A stretch of 64,000 nucleotides of DNA, taken from assembly GCA_011316305.1 (NCBI GenBank), contig SAUG01000034.1:62001-126000 (forward strand). The letters are read 5' to 3'. Origin of the DNA: Rusavskia elegans. Taxonomy: Eukaryota > Ascomycota > Lecanoromycetes > Teloschistales > Teloschistaceae. The notes beneath the pieces are model-generated. The model was not told the origin of the DNA and made no database searches. It saw nothing but the letters and a program-made list of their open reading frames with translations. Positions 34,100 to 47,086 of the stretch are shown here, in pieces; the first letter of the stretch is position 1, and each line of letters begins with the position of its first letter. The position numbers were made by a program, and so were the translations under genes.

Positions 34100-36600
34100 C
34101 GAGCCGATCTACGAACGTTTTACTATTAAAATTTAATCGATTATATAGAAAGTAAAAAGAGATTATTAAAGATATAGTTAATAGAATTCGAGCTAACTAT
34201 CTAGTACTAGTCTTTCGGGATAATAATAGGTATATTTAATAGGATCTGGATTACTATAAAGAATTCGAATATTAGTAGTCTAGTATTTCTATAGCTATCG
34301 GTATTAAAGAGAAGTCCTATAGAAAACTCGTTAATCCTTTCTAGTCGAAAAAAGCTATAGAGCAAATATAGTCGAAATAGTAGTAGGAATTCTACTAAAT
34401 AGCCTTAATAATAGATAGTCTACCTAAGATTATATATAAAAACTATTCTAAAATATTCGACTATTCTATAGTATCTAATTTTTCTAATATATCTACTATA
34501 AAGAAATACCTTAATACTATCGCTTACTAAAGAACTAAGCGACGTAACTTATAGTCTTTTATTAAATTAATATTTATCCGCGTAAGTAGCTAATAGTAAT
34601 ATAAAAAAATAATATAAAGTTTATTTTAATTATAGAAAAAGAGCTATATTAAACTCGTATCTATTTTTAACTAAACCGTATAGAATAAATACCTATATAA
34701 AACTTTCTTAGATCTAAATCTACTCGTTCGGACTATCGAAAGTAAAAGATTTAAACTACTACTATAAGTATTTTATCTAGATATAAAGTTTATTAGCCGT
34801 ATACGATTTATATAGATAGTTTTCGATAGCTATAATACTATCCGCGAGTAAATTAAATCTAATTTAAAAACTTTAGAATATATTTCCCTTATATTAGATA
34901 TCTAGTTAAATCTATAAAAGGTCGCGTATTTAGAAATACTTATATACTAGGTTAATATTTATTTTTAACTTTAGGAATATCTAATTAGATTTATATCCTT
35001 TTCTACTAATTATTCTAGCTATTTATAGTACTAGGAGCTATTAAAGCTTTTAGAATTTTTCTAGTTTAGGCCGAAACTTCTAGATATTATTACCGATAAT
35101 ACTAGTTCTAATAGTATATTAAAAAAAGAGTTTAAAAAGGCTTTTACTCGGTTCGATAGCCGATAGAATCGAACCTAGAACTTTCTACTTTACCTAGTTT
35201 ATATAATTAATCTAGTAGCCTAAAACTTTATTAAAACTATTAGAATATAAGTAATTAGTAATAATTTTATTTAAAAACTAGATAAGGAATAAGTAAGAGA
35301 TATTAGTACTAGCCTATTAAATATTATAAGAAAGGTAATATACGTAGATAATATAAATTTAGAAGTTTTAAGACTAATATTTATTTAAGGCTCGTACTAT
35401 TATAGTCTATATCTCCGCCTCCCTTTAACGTAAGCTTCGCTTTAAAGAAATCTAGAAAAGAGTCGATCCTAATTTCTAACCTAGGAATATAATTTAAAAT
35501 ATTTATATTCGATAGAATTTAATATATTTTATAATTTATCGGATATATTAATTACGCTATTTTATTAATAAATTTATAGAAGAGAATTCGTAAGACTTAC
35601 GAGTATAAGGGATTACCTTTAATATAGATAAATAGTAATTTCTTCTCTTTATAGGTAGTATATTACAGCCGTTCTATAAAATTACTTTATTAGTTTTAAA
35701 AACTATAGGCGTTAGAATTTATTTAGTATTCCGACTTTACGGTACTATTTTCGATTATTTTACTAAAGTAGAGAAAGTAGTTCGATTATCGAACTATATT
35801 AATAAAGAAATAATACTAATAGCTTAAAATAATACTAATATAAAGCTTACGAAGTACTATTCTCGTATTAAAAGTAAAGATAGATTAATTTATAATATTA
35901 TAAATATTCTGGATCTTATAGTAAAGCTTAGCCTTTATTAAAACTAGAATAAAGAAGATAATAACGAAGAAATAGAAAACTTTTCGGGGTATAAAGATAG
36001 GTATCGGACCGAGTTTAAAGAGTACTTTACTAAATATTACGGGGAGCCTGTTAATCTATTAAAGCCTAAAACCCGCCGTATAGAAGAAAAGAAAATAATA
36101 TAAAAAGATAATATATTATAACTTTACTATATAGTCTAAAGCCTATTTTATTTACTTTAAATAGTATTTTTCGATAATTCTAGTATTTTCGAGTAGCTGT
36201 TTCCGAAGCTGATCGATATCTTCGCGCTAATACTACCGAGGAGAATCTAAATTAGATATTTTAGAAAGATAATACTTCGAACTTTCTAAAACTAGTATAA
36301 ATAGCTCGCGATATTCTTATTTATCTAATATCCTCGTTAGAAATAGAGCGGACTTTTAATTTTATAAAAAGAGTTTATCGGTAGGATTAAGCCTAAATAA
36401 CTCTAGAGTATATAGAGCAGATAATAATAAATAAATACTATAACCGTACTATAGGTCTAGAAATAGAAGAAGTTTTAAAGGAACTATAGGATATATATAA
36501 CCGGGTAGAACTAGAAAATAGAATTCTATCTAGGGAACGGGATCCCTTTAAAAAAGAGTTTAGGAGTATTTTAGATAGATTAATCTAAGTATACTTTAAT
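34100..36600 (+). pseudogene. hAT transposase remnant
   Basis: Near the C-terminus a plus frame reads NTSNFLKLV, then IARDILIYLISSLEIERTF (about 36270-36360). This is the hAT dimerisation region with its ARDIL and ER-F hallmarks. Interruptions are TAA and TAG at likely former Gln and Trp codons. Upstream, about 2 kb of broken frame aligns with the copy at 48.4-50.9 kb. The protein is dead. Confidence 0.75.
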
Positions 36601-36604
36601 TTAG

Positions 36605-39600
36605 AAAATTAATACCTATTTCTAAGATTTCGTATATTTAAATATTAAATTTTAAATAGTCTAGTCTTCTAAGGATTTAAACGAAAAATATTCTATTAAA
36701 CTTATTTAATTAATTAATCTAATAATTTATATAAAAATAGATTAATTAATTAAATTAAATTATTTATAAATTAAAAAACTTTTTTTTTTATATATTTTCT
36801 AGAATTAAAGACTAATATAAACGATATAGCTAAAAAATAGTTTATTTTAGTTAATAGAAATAATTAAATAAATTAAATTATTTATTTCTAATTTAAATTT
36901 TAATAATATTAAGTTTTATCTATAGATTAAAATTTATATAATAGAGTTTAAAAGATTAGAAATTAAATAAAAATTTCAATAACGATTTTTTTTAAATTCT
37001 ATTTTTAAAATAATAATAAAAAACCTATATATAATATATTTAATTTTATAAATTTAGTTATAATTTATTATATTAAATAATTCTATTTTATAATTAATTA
37101 AAAATATATTTTACTAATATAAAAAGTAGTTTAATATAAAATATAAAAATTAATTTAGATTTAAATAAATAGATTAAATAAAATAATTAGATAAATTTAA
37201 AGAAATTTATAAAAAAAAAATTTATATTAAATTTTCTTTTTATAAAAATTAATAATACTATTTTAATAATATAAATTATTATTATTCTAATATCTATCCA
37301 TTATATTATAATATTTTTATAAATTAAAATTAGTATCTATAAATCGTTAATTTAGATAGAAATTTAAAAAACAAATATAGATTAATTATAGATATAATTT
37401 AAATATATATAAATAATTTAAATATATATAAATATCTAAAATAATGATTTTCTATATAATAATTTAAATAGTAAATTAATATATTATAAAACTATATTAA
37501 AATATCTACTATTTTATAATATTTAAATAGAATTATTTAATATTATTTATTTATTAGTTAATACAAATTAGATTATAAATTAAATAACGAAATATTTATA
37601 AATTTAGTTTTTTAATAAATTTAATAAATTTATATATATATTCTAGAATTATTATATTTATTATTACTATTATAATATTAATATATTATTTTCAATTTAG
37701 TAATATACTAGTATATTAGTTACTAGATTATCTAAATTAATTTAGGCTTTAATAAATAGAATAAAATTAAAAAAAATTAAGAATTTAATATTTTAGATAG
37801 AAACTTTATATTTTAATAAAGGTTTATTAAATTAGAAAAAATTTAAATATAGTAAAAACCTTGTTAGAATATATCGAATATATTAATAAAATAATAATTA
37901 TTAATACTTTTTTTCTAATAGATTTATATAATATACTTTTATAAAATTTTAGTTAAAATTTCGAAATTTAATTTAATTATATAGAAATTATTTATTATAT
38001 TCTAAATAATATTATTTCGCTAAAATTTAATATAAAGATAGTAATATAAAAGATAATTAATATATAATTAAATATAAAATTAAAGTATTTATTATATAAA
38101 GATTTAAAATTATTATATTAATTTCTTATTTTCTATTATTAATCTTTTATAAGTTTATTACTAAATCTACTACGTAGATATCAGTTTTATTCTATATTAG
38201 AACCTGGGTCTCTTTATATTTATTTTAGGATAAAAAGAAAGTTTAAATTAGTTTAATAATTAAAATCTATATTAAAAAATTTTATTTAGATAAAATTTAT
38301 TCTCTTATTAATAATATAGTAATATATCGAAGTAATATATTTATCTAAGTCTACAATTTCTAGATATAGGTAACTAGTTAGAGAATTTAATAATTTCCTT
38401 TATATTCTTATCCTTTTCGTCCTCGGCTTCTATATCTTTATCTTTATCTTTATCTTTATCTTTATCTTTATCTTTATCTTTATCCTTATCTTTATCCTTA
38501 TTTTTATCCTTATTTTTATCTTTATCTTTATCTTTATTCTTATCCTCTTCTATATCTTTATCCTGACTATTAAAATTAATACTTCTAACTAAGTTCTTAT
38601 TATCCTTAAGCTTAGTATTATCCTATATAGAAGAGTACGTCTCTACTACCTAATCCTTTTTATTAATCTTAATAATATTATCGCTATTTTTATCCTCCTT
38701 TCTATAAAGAGACTTAATATATTTATTAGCCGTATTCCCGCTATAACTAAATTCTTTAGTAAACGCCGTCTATTCCTTTAAAGGGTCTAGAATTCTAGCG
38801 GACTAAAGCTTTTAGAAACCGGTATAATAAATAACTCGTTACGAGATAAAGTTAATAATTAGAGCTATATATTTTATTAAAATTATTCTATTCGGACCGT
38901 TAATAGCTATATTAGATTAGAAAAAATATTAGAAATAAATATTCCTATACTAGATAGCTCTATTTATATTTAATATATTATCCTATTATATTACCTTGCT
39001 CTGTTCCTATTTTATCTACTCGATAGTTATCGCCTTTTCTATAGCTTCTGTAAGAGCTTTAGTACGTAGATTATTCTCGTAGTATAATACTATATATAGA
39101 TTAGTACTTAGTATAGTATATATTACCTTATTATATTACTATAGATTCCTTTCTCGACTCTATAGTCTATTTCCTAATCTCTAGCGTTCTATTCTAATAT
39201 AGCCCTCGTCTCTATATCTACGCTTTTCTAGAGATTAGTTTCCTTAAGTTTTTTAAAGTATTTATATATCGTAATACGGTCCGTACTCTATTTCTTATAG
39301 AGTTTATATTTGGTATCGGACTATTCTTTACTATATTTACGGTTTATAACTAATTTAGATTTTATAGATAGCGGTTTTAATTTAAATATAGTAGATAGTA
39401 TACTAAGTAATATAGTAGAATAATATAATAAATAGCTATAGAATTATTTAAAGACCCTATATATTATAGTAACAGAATACGCTAGAAGTTTATAGAAATA
39501 TATAGACTCGTTTAGAACCTTAACTCTCTAGCTATAGTATAGCTGACGATTACTTTTATCTTATTTCTAATCTTCTATTCTTTAATAATTAACTACTATA

Positions 39601-40470
39601 ATAAAATATCAATATACTATATACCGTACCGTATTATACTTTACTCTATTATTAGTTTTTTATTCCTTTTATTCGTCGCAGCGTAATATATAGTACGTAC
39701 GAATCTAAATTAAAGTAATATATTAAAGTAATATATTAAAGTAATATAATTAATTATATAATAACGCTAAAACTATTCTAGGTAGAAAATTAATTCCGTT
39801 CTATAGAAGTATAGTAAAGACTCGAGGAGATAGAATCGGGAAAGGTAAAGGGAAAGGTAAAAGGAAATCTTATAGTATTATAATACCGGTAATATTCTAG
39901 GGTAATATATTCTAAATAGTCTAACTAATAATCTATTAAAAGAAACGTAAATAAAAGTCTAGAACCGTCGCTTTTTAAAAAATCTATAGATACTAGAAGG
40001 GCTTCGAATCTTTTATTTCTAAAGTACCTTTCGCTAGATTATATCGCGAAATCTTTACCGACGTCGCTACTATAAATATAAATAGGGGGATCGATAGGAT
40101 ATAAAGTATAGCGTTAATAGCTCTATAGAATATAATAGAAAGATATATAATTACTTTTCTAATAAATAAGTATATTACTTTACTATATTATTATATATAT
40201 CCGACTATATTTATTTCTTATAGATTATTAACTAGCTGTAATCTATATTAAGCGTGTTACTATTTAGTAGAAGGACGCCTAGTTTATTAAAGAGTTAATA
40301 TAGAATCTGGGGGTATAGCCGGGGATATAACGATAGCTAGTCTATAATAAACTCGGAAGAATTAAAAGTTCTAGAGAAAAGATATATATCTATAGGATTA
40401 TTTAAAAAAGGATAATACTATTTATATTATACCGGTATATAAGCTAATATTTATAGGTAATTATTATATA
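36605..40470. mobile_element. Unidentified ~3.9 kb insertion within the hAT element
   Basis: Defined by comparison with the uninterrupted hAT copy near 50970. The left ~1.5 kb (to about 38150) is extremely AT-rich. The right part has higher GC, a hexanucleotide array and broken coding-like sequence on the minus strand, including a lysine- and tyrosine-rich stretch near 39200-39350. No reverse transcriptase, LTR or clear TIR was found. Confidence 0.55.
38436..38545 (-). repeat. TTTATC hexanucleotide microsatellite
   Basis: About 18 copies of TTTATC with TCCTTA variants. On the minus strand it reads GATAAA, a potential Asp-Lys repeat, which fits a former coding role but does not prove it. Confidence 0.8.
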
Positions 40471-40731
40471 AGCTAGTATTAAATAGAATATATTACCGTT
40501 TTATATTACCTATAATTACTTTCGTATTCGACTATCTAATACGATTACGAATCGGGTTAAATCGAGTTCCCGTCGGTTTCTACTTTATAATCTAACCCGA
40601 TTTTCGGTTCTAATATTAGGAACCGACCTGAACTACTTAGCGGGTCGGGTTAAACCGACTCGCCAAGACTCGGGTCGGGTTCCTATAGTACCGACGGGAA
40701 CCCGTACCGAAGTGGCCAGACTACCTCTAAA

Positions 40732-42876
40732 GTAGTCTACTACTAGATTATAATTCTTTAACTAAAGAGTTTTAAATATAATTTTATAATTGGTTATTTA
40801 AATAATATCGAACTAAAATTCCTTTTAGTACTAGTTAATTATTATTTAGAACGGTATCGTTTTTTTTTAACTTTTTCGATTCTATTCGATATTTTATTTC
40901 TATTAATAACTATTAAATTATATAGATCCTTTTTTTTAGTTTAAAAGAATCTTTTTTTTTTCTAGCTAAATTTTCTAATATAAAATTTCCGGTTACGTCT
41001 AAATCGATAAATATTTTAATCTTTTATAGTTCGTTATTAGTTTTAATAATTATTTTAATCTCGAATATATATATATAGCTAGTTAAATATAGTTATTTCT
41101 TCCGGACTATATAGTTATACGTTTATAGTATATCTATTACTATAAGATTCTATTTCTTTTCGAATTATTACTTATATTTTTATATCTCTATTTTTTATAA
41201 TCTATTCGCGGGATATATCTATAGAGTTTCTAATTAAAAGTTCTATTTCTTTTTTATTATTTATTCTAGTATTTATATCTGCTATATATAATATTTCCAA
41301 AATAATTATAAATATTATAACTTTCGATTCTAATAGATATTATAAAAGTTTATCGGTATAGTTTTAACGGATACTATCCGGCTCTATTCTTTTCTAATTT
41401 ATAGATACAGCAGTTATTGTTATAATAGACAGTCTAATTAACTAGTACGTATTATTCTTCTATTATTATATTTATTTATTTTAAATTCGATTACGAAATA
41501 ATTTTATCTTTAGAAATATTACTTCCTAGTTCTTTTTCTAATATATCGACAATATAATTTACTTTTTAATTCTACTAGTCGTTCTATAAATATTTATCGT
41601 TAATATATATTTTATAAACGGCTTTAAATCTTTTATAGATTACTATAAATCCTTTTTTTACTAGTTCCTTATTATAGATTCTAGAGTAAGGGGTTTTTAG
41701 TCTCGTTTATTAAACGTCCTCTATTACGGATATCTATCTAAAGGCGGCTTTTCTCCTAATTAGTTTTATTAATACTCGCAGCGAAGTATTATTTATCGTT
41801 ATTTCCTATAGTATTTTATTATTTTCTATAAACGTAAATTCTTTATTTAAACTGGTTTCCCGGAAATTAAAACTACTATCGTCGTCTTCTAAAATTATTT
41901 TTTACTAGTCTTTAGAGTCTTTCTTTAATATAGCGTTAAACTATTATCGTTATATTTTACCTAATCGATATTCTTTCGCGAAATAATCTAGTTTATTATA
42001 GTTATAGTACATTTTTGATTTTTTATTCTATTTACTACTTCTAGAATTTTTCTCTTTATATCGCTATTATATAGAGTCTAGGTCTATAGTAGCTATCTTC
42101 GAATCTTTTATTTAGATACTATCTTCTATAGAGCCGTTTTAAATAACGTCTAGTATTATTTTACAGTCTACTATTATAGCTTTTTTCTATATCTCTTTTA
42201 TATAGCTTATTATCGAAGTCGATAGATATTTTAATTAAATTATCTAGTATATTATATACTCGACTATTATATATTAATTTATTTTTTATTTATTTTTTGA
42301 ATCTTAATTTAAATATTATATATAGGATATTATTATTCTAATCTATTAGTTGTATCTATTCTTTAAATCGTACGGCGTAGTTAAATACTACGTTCTTCTA
42401 CTAAAGATATTAAATAAAATATTTAGTAGTTAAAATTTTATTTAAAATTCTAAAGATATTATAAATAGCTTTTTTAAATTTTATAAATTATACGAAGATA
42501 TATTTATCGTCTTTTTTATTATCTATATACTGGCGAAAGAAAGGTTTTATCTAATACTAGGCTTATTTTCGAAGATAGGATATAGCGAAAAGAGTTTTCT
42601 TTTCTTTAGCTATAGGATAGAATATAAAGTATATATTTAATTACGCGAGCCAGTTCTCTAGTTTATTATAATCTCTATAATATTCGTTAAGTTTATTAAC
42701 TTTAATATTATAAAATCGATAGTTAGTAAAAAAAAATACTTTTTCTTTATTATTATTTCTATCTTTTATCTGGACTTTCTTTTTTTTAGATTCGGACTTT
42801 TTTACTATAGAACTGGAGTTATTTAGAATAGAGATTTAATATTAACCTACGATAGATATCTTAAAGATATTTAAAA
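40732..42876 (-). pseudogene. G-b gag (and protease region) with dead zinc knuckle
   Basis: Between the 5' LTR and pol of G-b. On the minus strand at 41968-42009 the frame reads YYNYNKLDYFAKEY, which has exact CX2CX4HX4C spacing with every metal ligand replaced by Tyr. Each change is one RIP transition (TGY to TAY or CAY to TAY). The part at 41900-42870 aligns with 61960-62254 of G-a. The capsid region should lie between the knuckle and the LTR. Confidence 0.72.
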
Positions 42877-43328
42877 TATTAAAAGGTTACCGCGGAGATT
42901 TAATATTTCTAAAAGTCGGTAAGATTTATTAGTATATTTATAAACGGAAGTACAATAGATAATTACTTTAAATCAATATAAAAATAAATTAGTTTAATTA
43001 CGAAAATAGTATATACCGATTACTAATAAATTAAATACGAGCTATAAAAACGTCGAGTTCGAAGTCTATATAGATAATAAAATCCTCTATTATTTAGGTT
43101 ATTTATTAATTAAAACTATTAGACTAGTTTCATTTTGGAGTATTTATTTACTAAAATAACTAAAATTAGAGTATTTTTAATATTTATTTACTAAAACTAC
43201 TGAAATACTCTTTAATATTAATATTAAAATCTCTTTATATATCTATATCCGTCGAGGTATAATAAGAAATCCGGCGCTATACTAAATACTATCGCGTTTC
43301 CGAAAGTACGCCGTCTGTATTTATAATA
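42877..43328 (-). repeat. G-b 5' LTR
   Basis: Begins TATTAAAAGGTTACCGCGG and ends TATAATA, followed by TTTTT. 452 bp, equal to its partner. Confidence 0.8.
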
Positions 43329-43623
43329 TTTTTCTAACTCGGATTCGAAATCCGATCCGACGGCCAATCTATCTACGTTAGCTAGAAAGATTCTAATTAA
43401 ATTAAATATATTATCTAAATATATTGCCTCTATATATTAATCAATATTTTTATATAAATTATATAAAACTATTTATAAAAATTTAACGAGTTTCCGTCGA
43501 ATTTTCGAATTCGATCCAAAATCAACCGTTTAGCGAATCGAATCGGTTCGACTCGCTAAAAAATCGAATCGGATTATAGATACCGACGGAAATTCGTATC
43601 GAAATAGCTAATCTATATATTAT

Positions 43624-45605
43624 TTTATATTAGAAAATTTATAATATTATTGGAAAAATTATATTATTTATATAACGCTTAAAAAATTTTATTATATTCC
43701 ATCGTGGTATTTTTTAATATATTCGTCGATTTTATTTTCTAATATTTATAATTTTCGTTTTTTGATAAAAAACTATTTTTAATTACTTTTTAATATAGAT
43801 AGTATTAATTTTAGTTTATATTAATTTATTAATCAATAATTTTTTTTTATTAATTTTTAGGAAACTATTATTAAAACTTTTTTCTATTTTTATATAATTA
43901 TTTTTTCGATTTAAAAAATTTAGTTCTCTATTATCGTTATTTGATATATAGTATATATTAAATATATATCGATTGAATAGTTTATACTATTTTATATAGT
44001 TATATTTTATATTATTTTACTATTATAAATTATAAAATATTTTTAAAATCTATATAACTTTTTAATTCTAGTAATATTTCGATATATATTATCTGAAATT
44101 CTAGTATAATTAGTATAGCTAGTAGTTATTTTTTATTATTAATATTATAGTTTTATTTTCTTTTTTAAAAAGCTTTTATTTAAAATTATATTGAATTTAT
44201 ATATATATATATATTTTAACAACGTTATATACGGTAACATCGTTATATTTTACGTATAAAGAAATTTTTACAGCTAAAGATATATTCGTTAGATAAAAAA
44301 GATTTACAGCGTAGTTAATTACTTCTATTTAACTATTTTCTTTTTTATTCGCGATCGAATCCTCTACTATTTCTTCTTCGATATTATAAATAATTATAAA
44401 TATCCAATGTTTCCGCTACATCTATCTACTATACAGCGAAGTAATTATATATAATTATCGTTTTAGCCGTATTTATCGTATAATCTATATCTAAACGTTT
44501 CGCTAGACTATTAAAATACTTTTTAGCCTATTTAGCTTTAAAAGAGTTACTAGATAATACGCTAGCTACTACGGCTAAAAGTTTTATCCGGTCGATTAGA
44601 TTAAAAGAAGATAGGAAAATCGGATAGCGCGTTTTAAAAATAGTAAAAAGAAAATCTAGATCGAAGTCGAAATAGATTAGTCTAGCTATAATAAAATAGT
44701 TAACGACTACGCGAATATATACGATTATTATAGATATAGATACTACCGTCTAGTTTAATTTATAGCTATAGCTATTACGAGAATATACTCGTATATAAAG
44801 ATATTTAGTAAATCGTAGTATTTACGAGAGATATTATAAAGCTTATATTACTAATAAAAAAAAGAAAAAAAAGCGATCACTGCGAGGTATATTTATCTAC
44901 AAAAATTTCTACGTTAGTTAAATTATCGATAGAAAGATACGTTATATTACTAAATAAATTGAAATTTAAATTCTATAGAAAGAATCGATATTTAAATTAA
45001 TTAAATTAGAATATAAACTCTACTATCGTATATATAATACTAGTATACTAACGTTTAATATATTTATCGAATTATTGGTTTATCGGATATTAAAATCAAA
45101 ATCAAATTAACTAAATAGTTTTATATTATTAATAAAAAGTCTTTTAATTTATATATTATTAGATATTTTTTCCTAACCTATTTTTTTAATAGATATATAT
45201 CTATAACGAAATCCAATAAATCTATTTCTATTTATAATTGGTTTTTTAAATTAAATACTTTAAATACTAGAACTTTTATATATTTTCATTTAGAAATTTT
45301 CAATATTTAATATTTTCTTTTTTTCGAATACTATTTAATAGCGTTTTATATTAAAATTATTAAAGCGATAGCCTTTTTAGAATAGTTTTTTATAAACTTT
45401 CGAATTTAATGTAAAATTCGAAAAAGTTTTAGATTTTTATAATATTTATTATCGTTTTTTATTTTAAAATTACTTTTAATTTAATAGAATCGATACGTAT
45501 TCAGTTTTACTCTATAATAAATTCTAAAAAGTTAAGTTTTTTTTTATAAAATTTATATTTTTCTAATTTAAAATATATATTCTTTATTTTTAAATAATCG
45601 AAAAC
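43624..45605 (-). pseudogene. G-a pol segment, RIP-dead, interrupted by repeat D
   Basis: 43624-44175 aligns with G-b around 18215-18380 and 28026-28768. 45115-45605 aligns with 29380-29830, running toward the reverse transcriptase. It stops at AAAAC, the TSD of the L element inserted at 45606. Confidence 0.6.
44180..45115 (-). repeat. Repeat D copy 2, uninterrupted
   Basis: About 930 bp, inverted relative to copy 1 and inserted in G-a pol. It gives the empty-site sequence for the L insertion at 334-3708. It shares the GCTAGC-rich middle and one AT-repeat edge with copy 1. Borders approximate; function unknown. Confidence 0.65.
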
Positions 45606-46033
45606 TGTTACGTCTATAATTTTATCAAAGTATTTACGTTTATTGATTAGATAAACGGATTAGTAGTTTAGTTTAATTAGAGCCGCTAGAACTATAGAGC
45701 CGTCCCGGTTTAGCAAATCGGTTCTATCGGGTATATCGGCCCCTTTACTATATATATCGCTCTTTACTTCTATTAGATAGCTTTTCTCGTTAATTATTAA
45801 TAAAATTACTAAATACCATTCTATTCTTTTTTTATATTTAATTAATATACTGGAATTCGAATCATTGATAACTACCCGCTTTATCAGAATTATAATAACG
45901 TAATTGAATATTAAAATTCGATCAAAATTTTTATATAGAATAACTTTTGCGCTAACGAATATAATTGGCTGTAAATTAATTCTATTTAAAAAATTTAATA
46001 AATTCTATAAATATATCCAATTTGTATATTTAT

Positions 46034-46440
46034 CTGACCAATAGACGTTAAGGAATCAAGCGTATAAAATACTTTCATCTATTGCGACCGTATAGACACT
46101 GACAGCCCTACCAGCTCTACCGGGCCGGCGCCAAGCCTTACCCAAATCCAGCGCCTGCAACTTTCTACTATATACACGCAATGCGCAGCTGACGTTATAG
46201 ACCAAAATTCATACATTTAAAAGAATTCATTCAGAGTATTCGAACGATACAAAAATATCAAATTCTGACCAATAGGCGTTAAATAATTAGATATTCAAAA
46301 TAGGGTTATTGGTAATATTCCTGACAGCTCTACCAGCCCTACTGGGCCGGCGTCAAGCTTTACTCAAATCCAGTACCTCCAACTTTCTACTGCATGCACG
46401 TAATATATAGCTGACGTCATAGGCTGAAAATCGTACTAAT
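46034..46440. repeat. Direct duplication with conserved GC-rich core
   Basis: Unit starts CTGACCAATAG at 46034 and 46265. A conserved block from about 46101 and 46323 holds CTACCAG, GGGCCGGCG, CAACTTTCTACT and AGCTGACGT. The spacer between the two conserved blocks has diverged. Confidence 0.72.
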
Positions 46441-46557
46441 AATAGTATTATATTAGAACTTTTAAAAAATAAAATAAATATTTATATTAATTTAATAGCT
46501 AATAAAAAATTTAATATTTAAAAGAAAAATTTATTTAAAAATTAAATTAATTAGTTT

Positions 46558-47043
46558 TATTATTAGAATATATTCATTTTGATTAATATATAAATTTATA
46601 TTCTAATATTGTATTACTATAAATAGAAGTTCTTTTTTTAATATTTAAAATAGCTTCGAAAATCGATTTTTAAAACGAATTCGAAAGCTATTTAAATTCG
46701 ATATTAGATTACGAAACCATATTTACTAATATAATATATTCGTTCTAAATAAAATAGAAATTTAAAATCTAATAGCATGTTACTATAAATAGAAATTATC
46801 TTTTAATATTAAAAATAATTTCGAAAATCGATTTTTAAAACGAGTTCGAAAGCTATTTAAATTCGATATTAGATTACGAATCCAATTTTACTAATAGAAT
46901 ATATTCGTTTTAAATAATATGAAAATATAGAATTTTATATAGAATTTTTATAAATAGAAATTATCTTTTTAATATTAAATATAACTTCGAAAATCGATTT
47001 TTAAAACGAGTCCGGAAGCTATTTAGGTCCGATATTAATCTAC
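46558..47043. repeat. Tandem array, ~165 bp period, three units
   Basis: The word CGAAAATCGATTTTTAAAACG recurs at 46657, 46822 and 46988 (spacing 165 and 166), along with AGCTATTTA and CGATATTA. A partial earlier unit is visible near 46558. The third unit is less RIP-altered and continues into the hairpin. Confidence 0.8.
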
Positions 47044-47086
47044 GAAGCGAGGTACGAGCGAGTAGATTATATCGGGTCTAAATAGC
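47018..47086. repeat. Hairpin, 25-26 bp arms
   Basis: Left arm 47018-47043 starts GCTATTTAGG; right arm 47062-47086 ends CTAAATAGC. The 18 nt loop contains CGAAGCGAGGTACGAGCG. Only a few mismatches. The left arm also occurs, RIP-altered, in the two preceding 165 bp units. Confidence 0.75.

Larger units (their letters stand above)
33634..40723 (+). mobile_element. hAT transposon, large copy split by a 3.9 kb insertion
   Basis: Begins TAGACTGGCCGTCGGATCGG and ends AGTGGCCAGACTA. TSD CCTCTAAG (33626-33633) and CCTCTAAA (40724-40731). Outside 36605-40470 it aligns along its length with the complete 3226 bp element at 48031-51256, making it the same family enlarged by a nested insertion. Confidence 0.87.
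15728..43328 (-). mobile_element. Gypsy G-b LTR retrotransposon, heavily invaded
   Basis: LTRs of 452 bp lie at 15728-16179 and 42877-43328. Both flanks are TTTTT (15723-15727 and 43329-43333), a perfect 5 bp TSD, though low in complexity. Without inserts the element is about 6.5-7.4 kb, normal for Ty3/Gypsy. Order on the minus strand is 5' LTR, gag with zinc knuckle (42.0 kb), pol with reverse transcriptase (29.9 kb), 3' LTR. It interrupts MITE-2. Confidence 0.8.
15258..43371. mobile_element. hAT-type MITE-2, nested in MITE-1 and split by Gypsy G-b
   Basis: Left part 15258-15727 begins TAGATTAGCTATTTCGGG; right part 43334-43371 ends CGGCCAATCTA. Flanks TCTATATT (15250-15257) and TCTACGTT (43372-43379) form an 8 bp TSD differing only by transitions. 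Its layout matches the 542 bp member at 30642-31183. Confidence 0.75.
15029..43615. mobile_element. hAT-type MITE-1, split by MITE-2
   Basis: Left part 15029-15257 begins TAGACAGATGGTCGGGTCGG; right part 43380-43615 ends GAAATAGCTAATCTA. Flanks TATATTAC (15021-15028) and TATATTAT (43616-43623) form an 8 bp TSD. Joined, the two halves match the internal order of the intact family member at 8933-9387 across the insertion point. Confidence 0.75.

Noticed and set aside
38436..38545. Possible CRISPR-like or telomeric repeat
   Set aside because: Simple hexanucleotide TTTATC array without spacers, and not a telomere motif.
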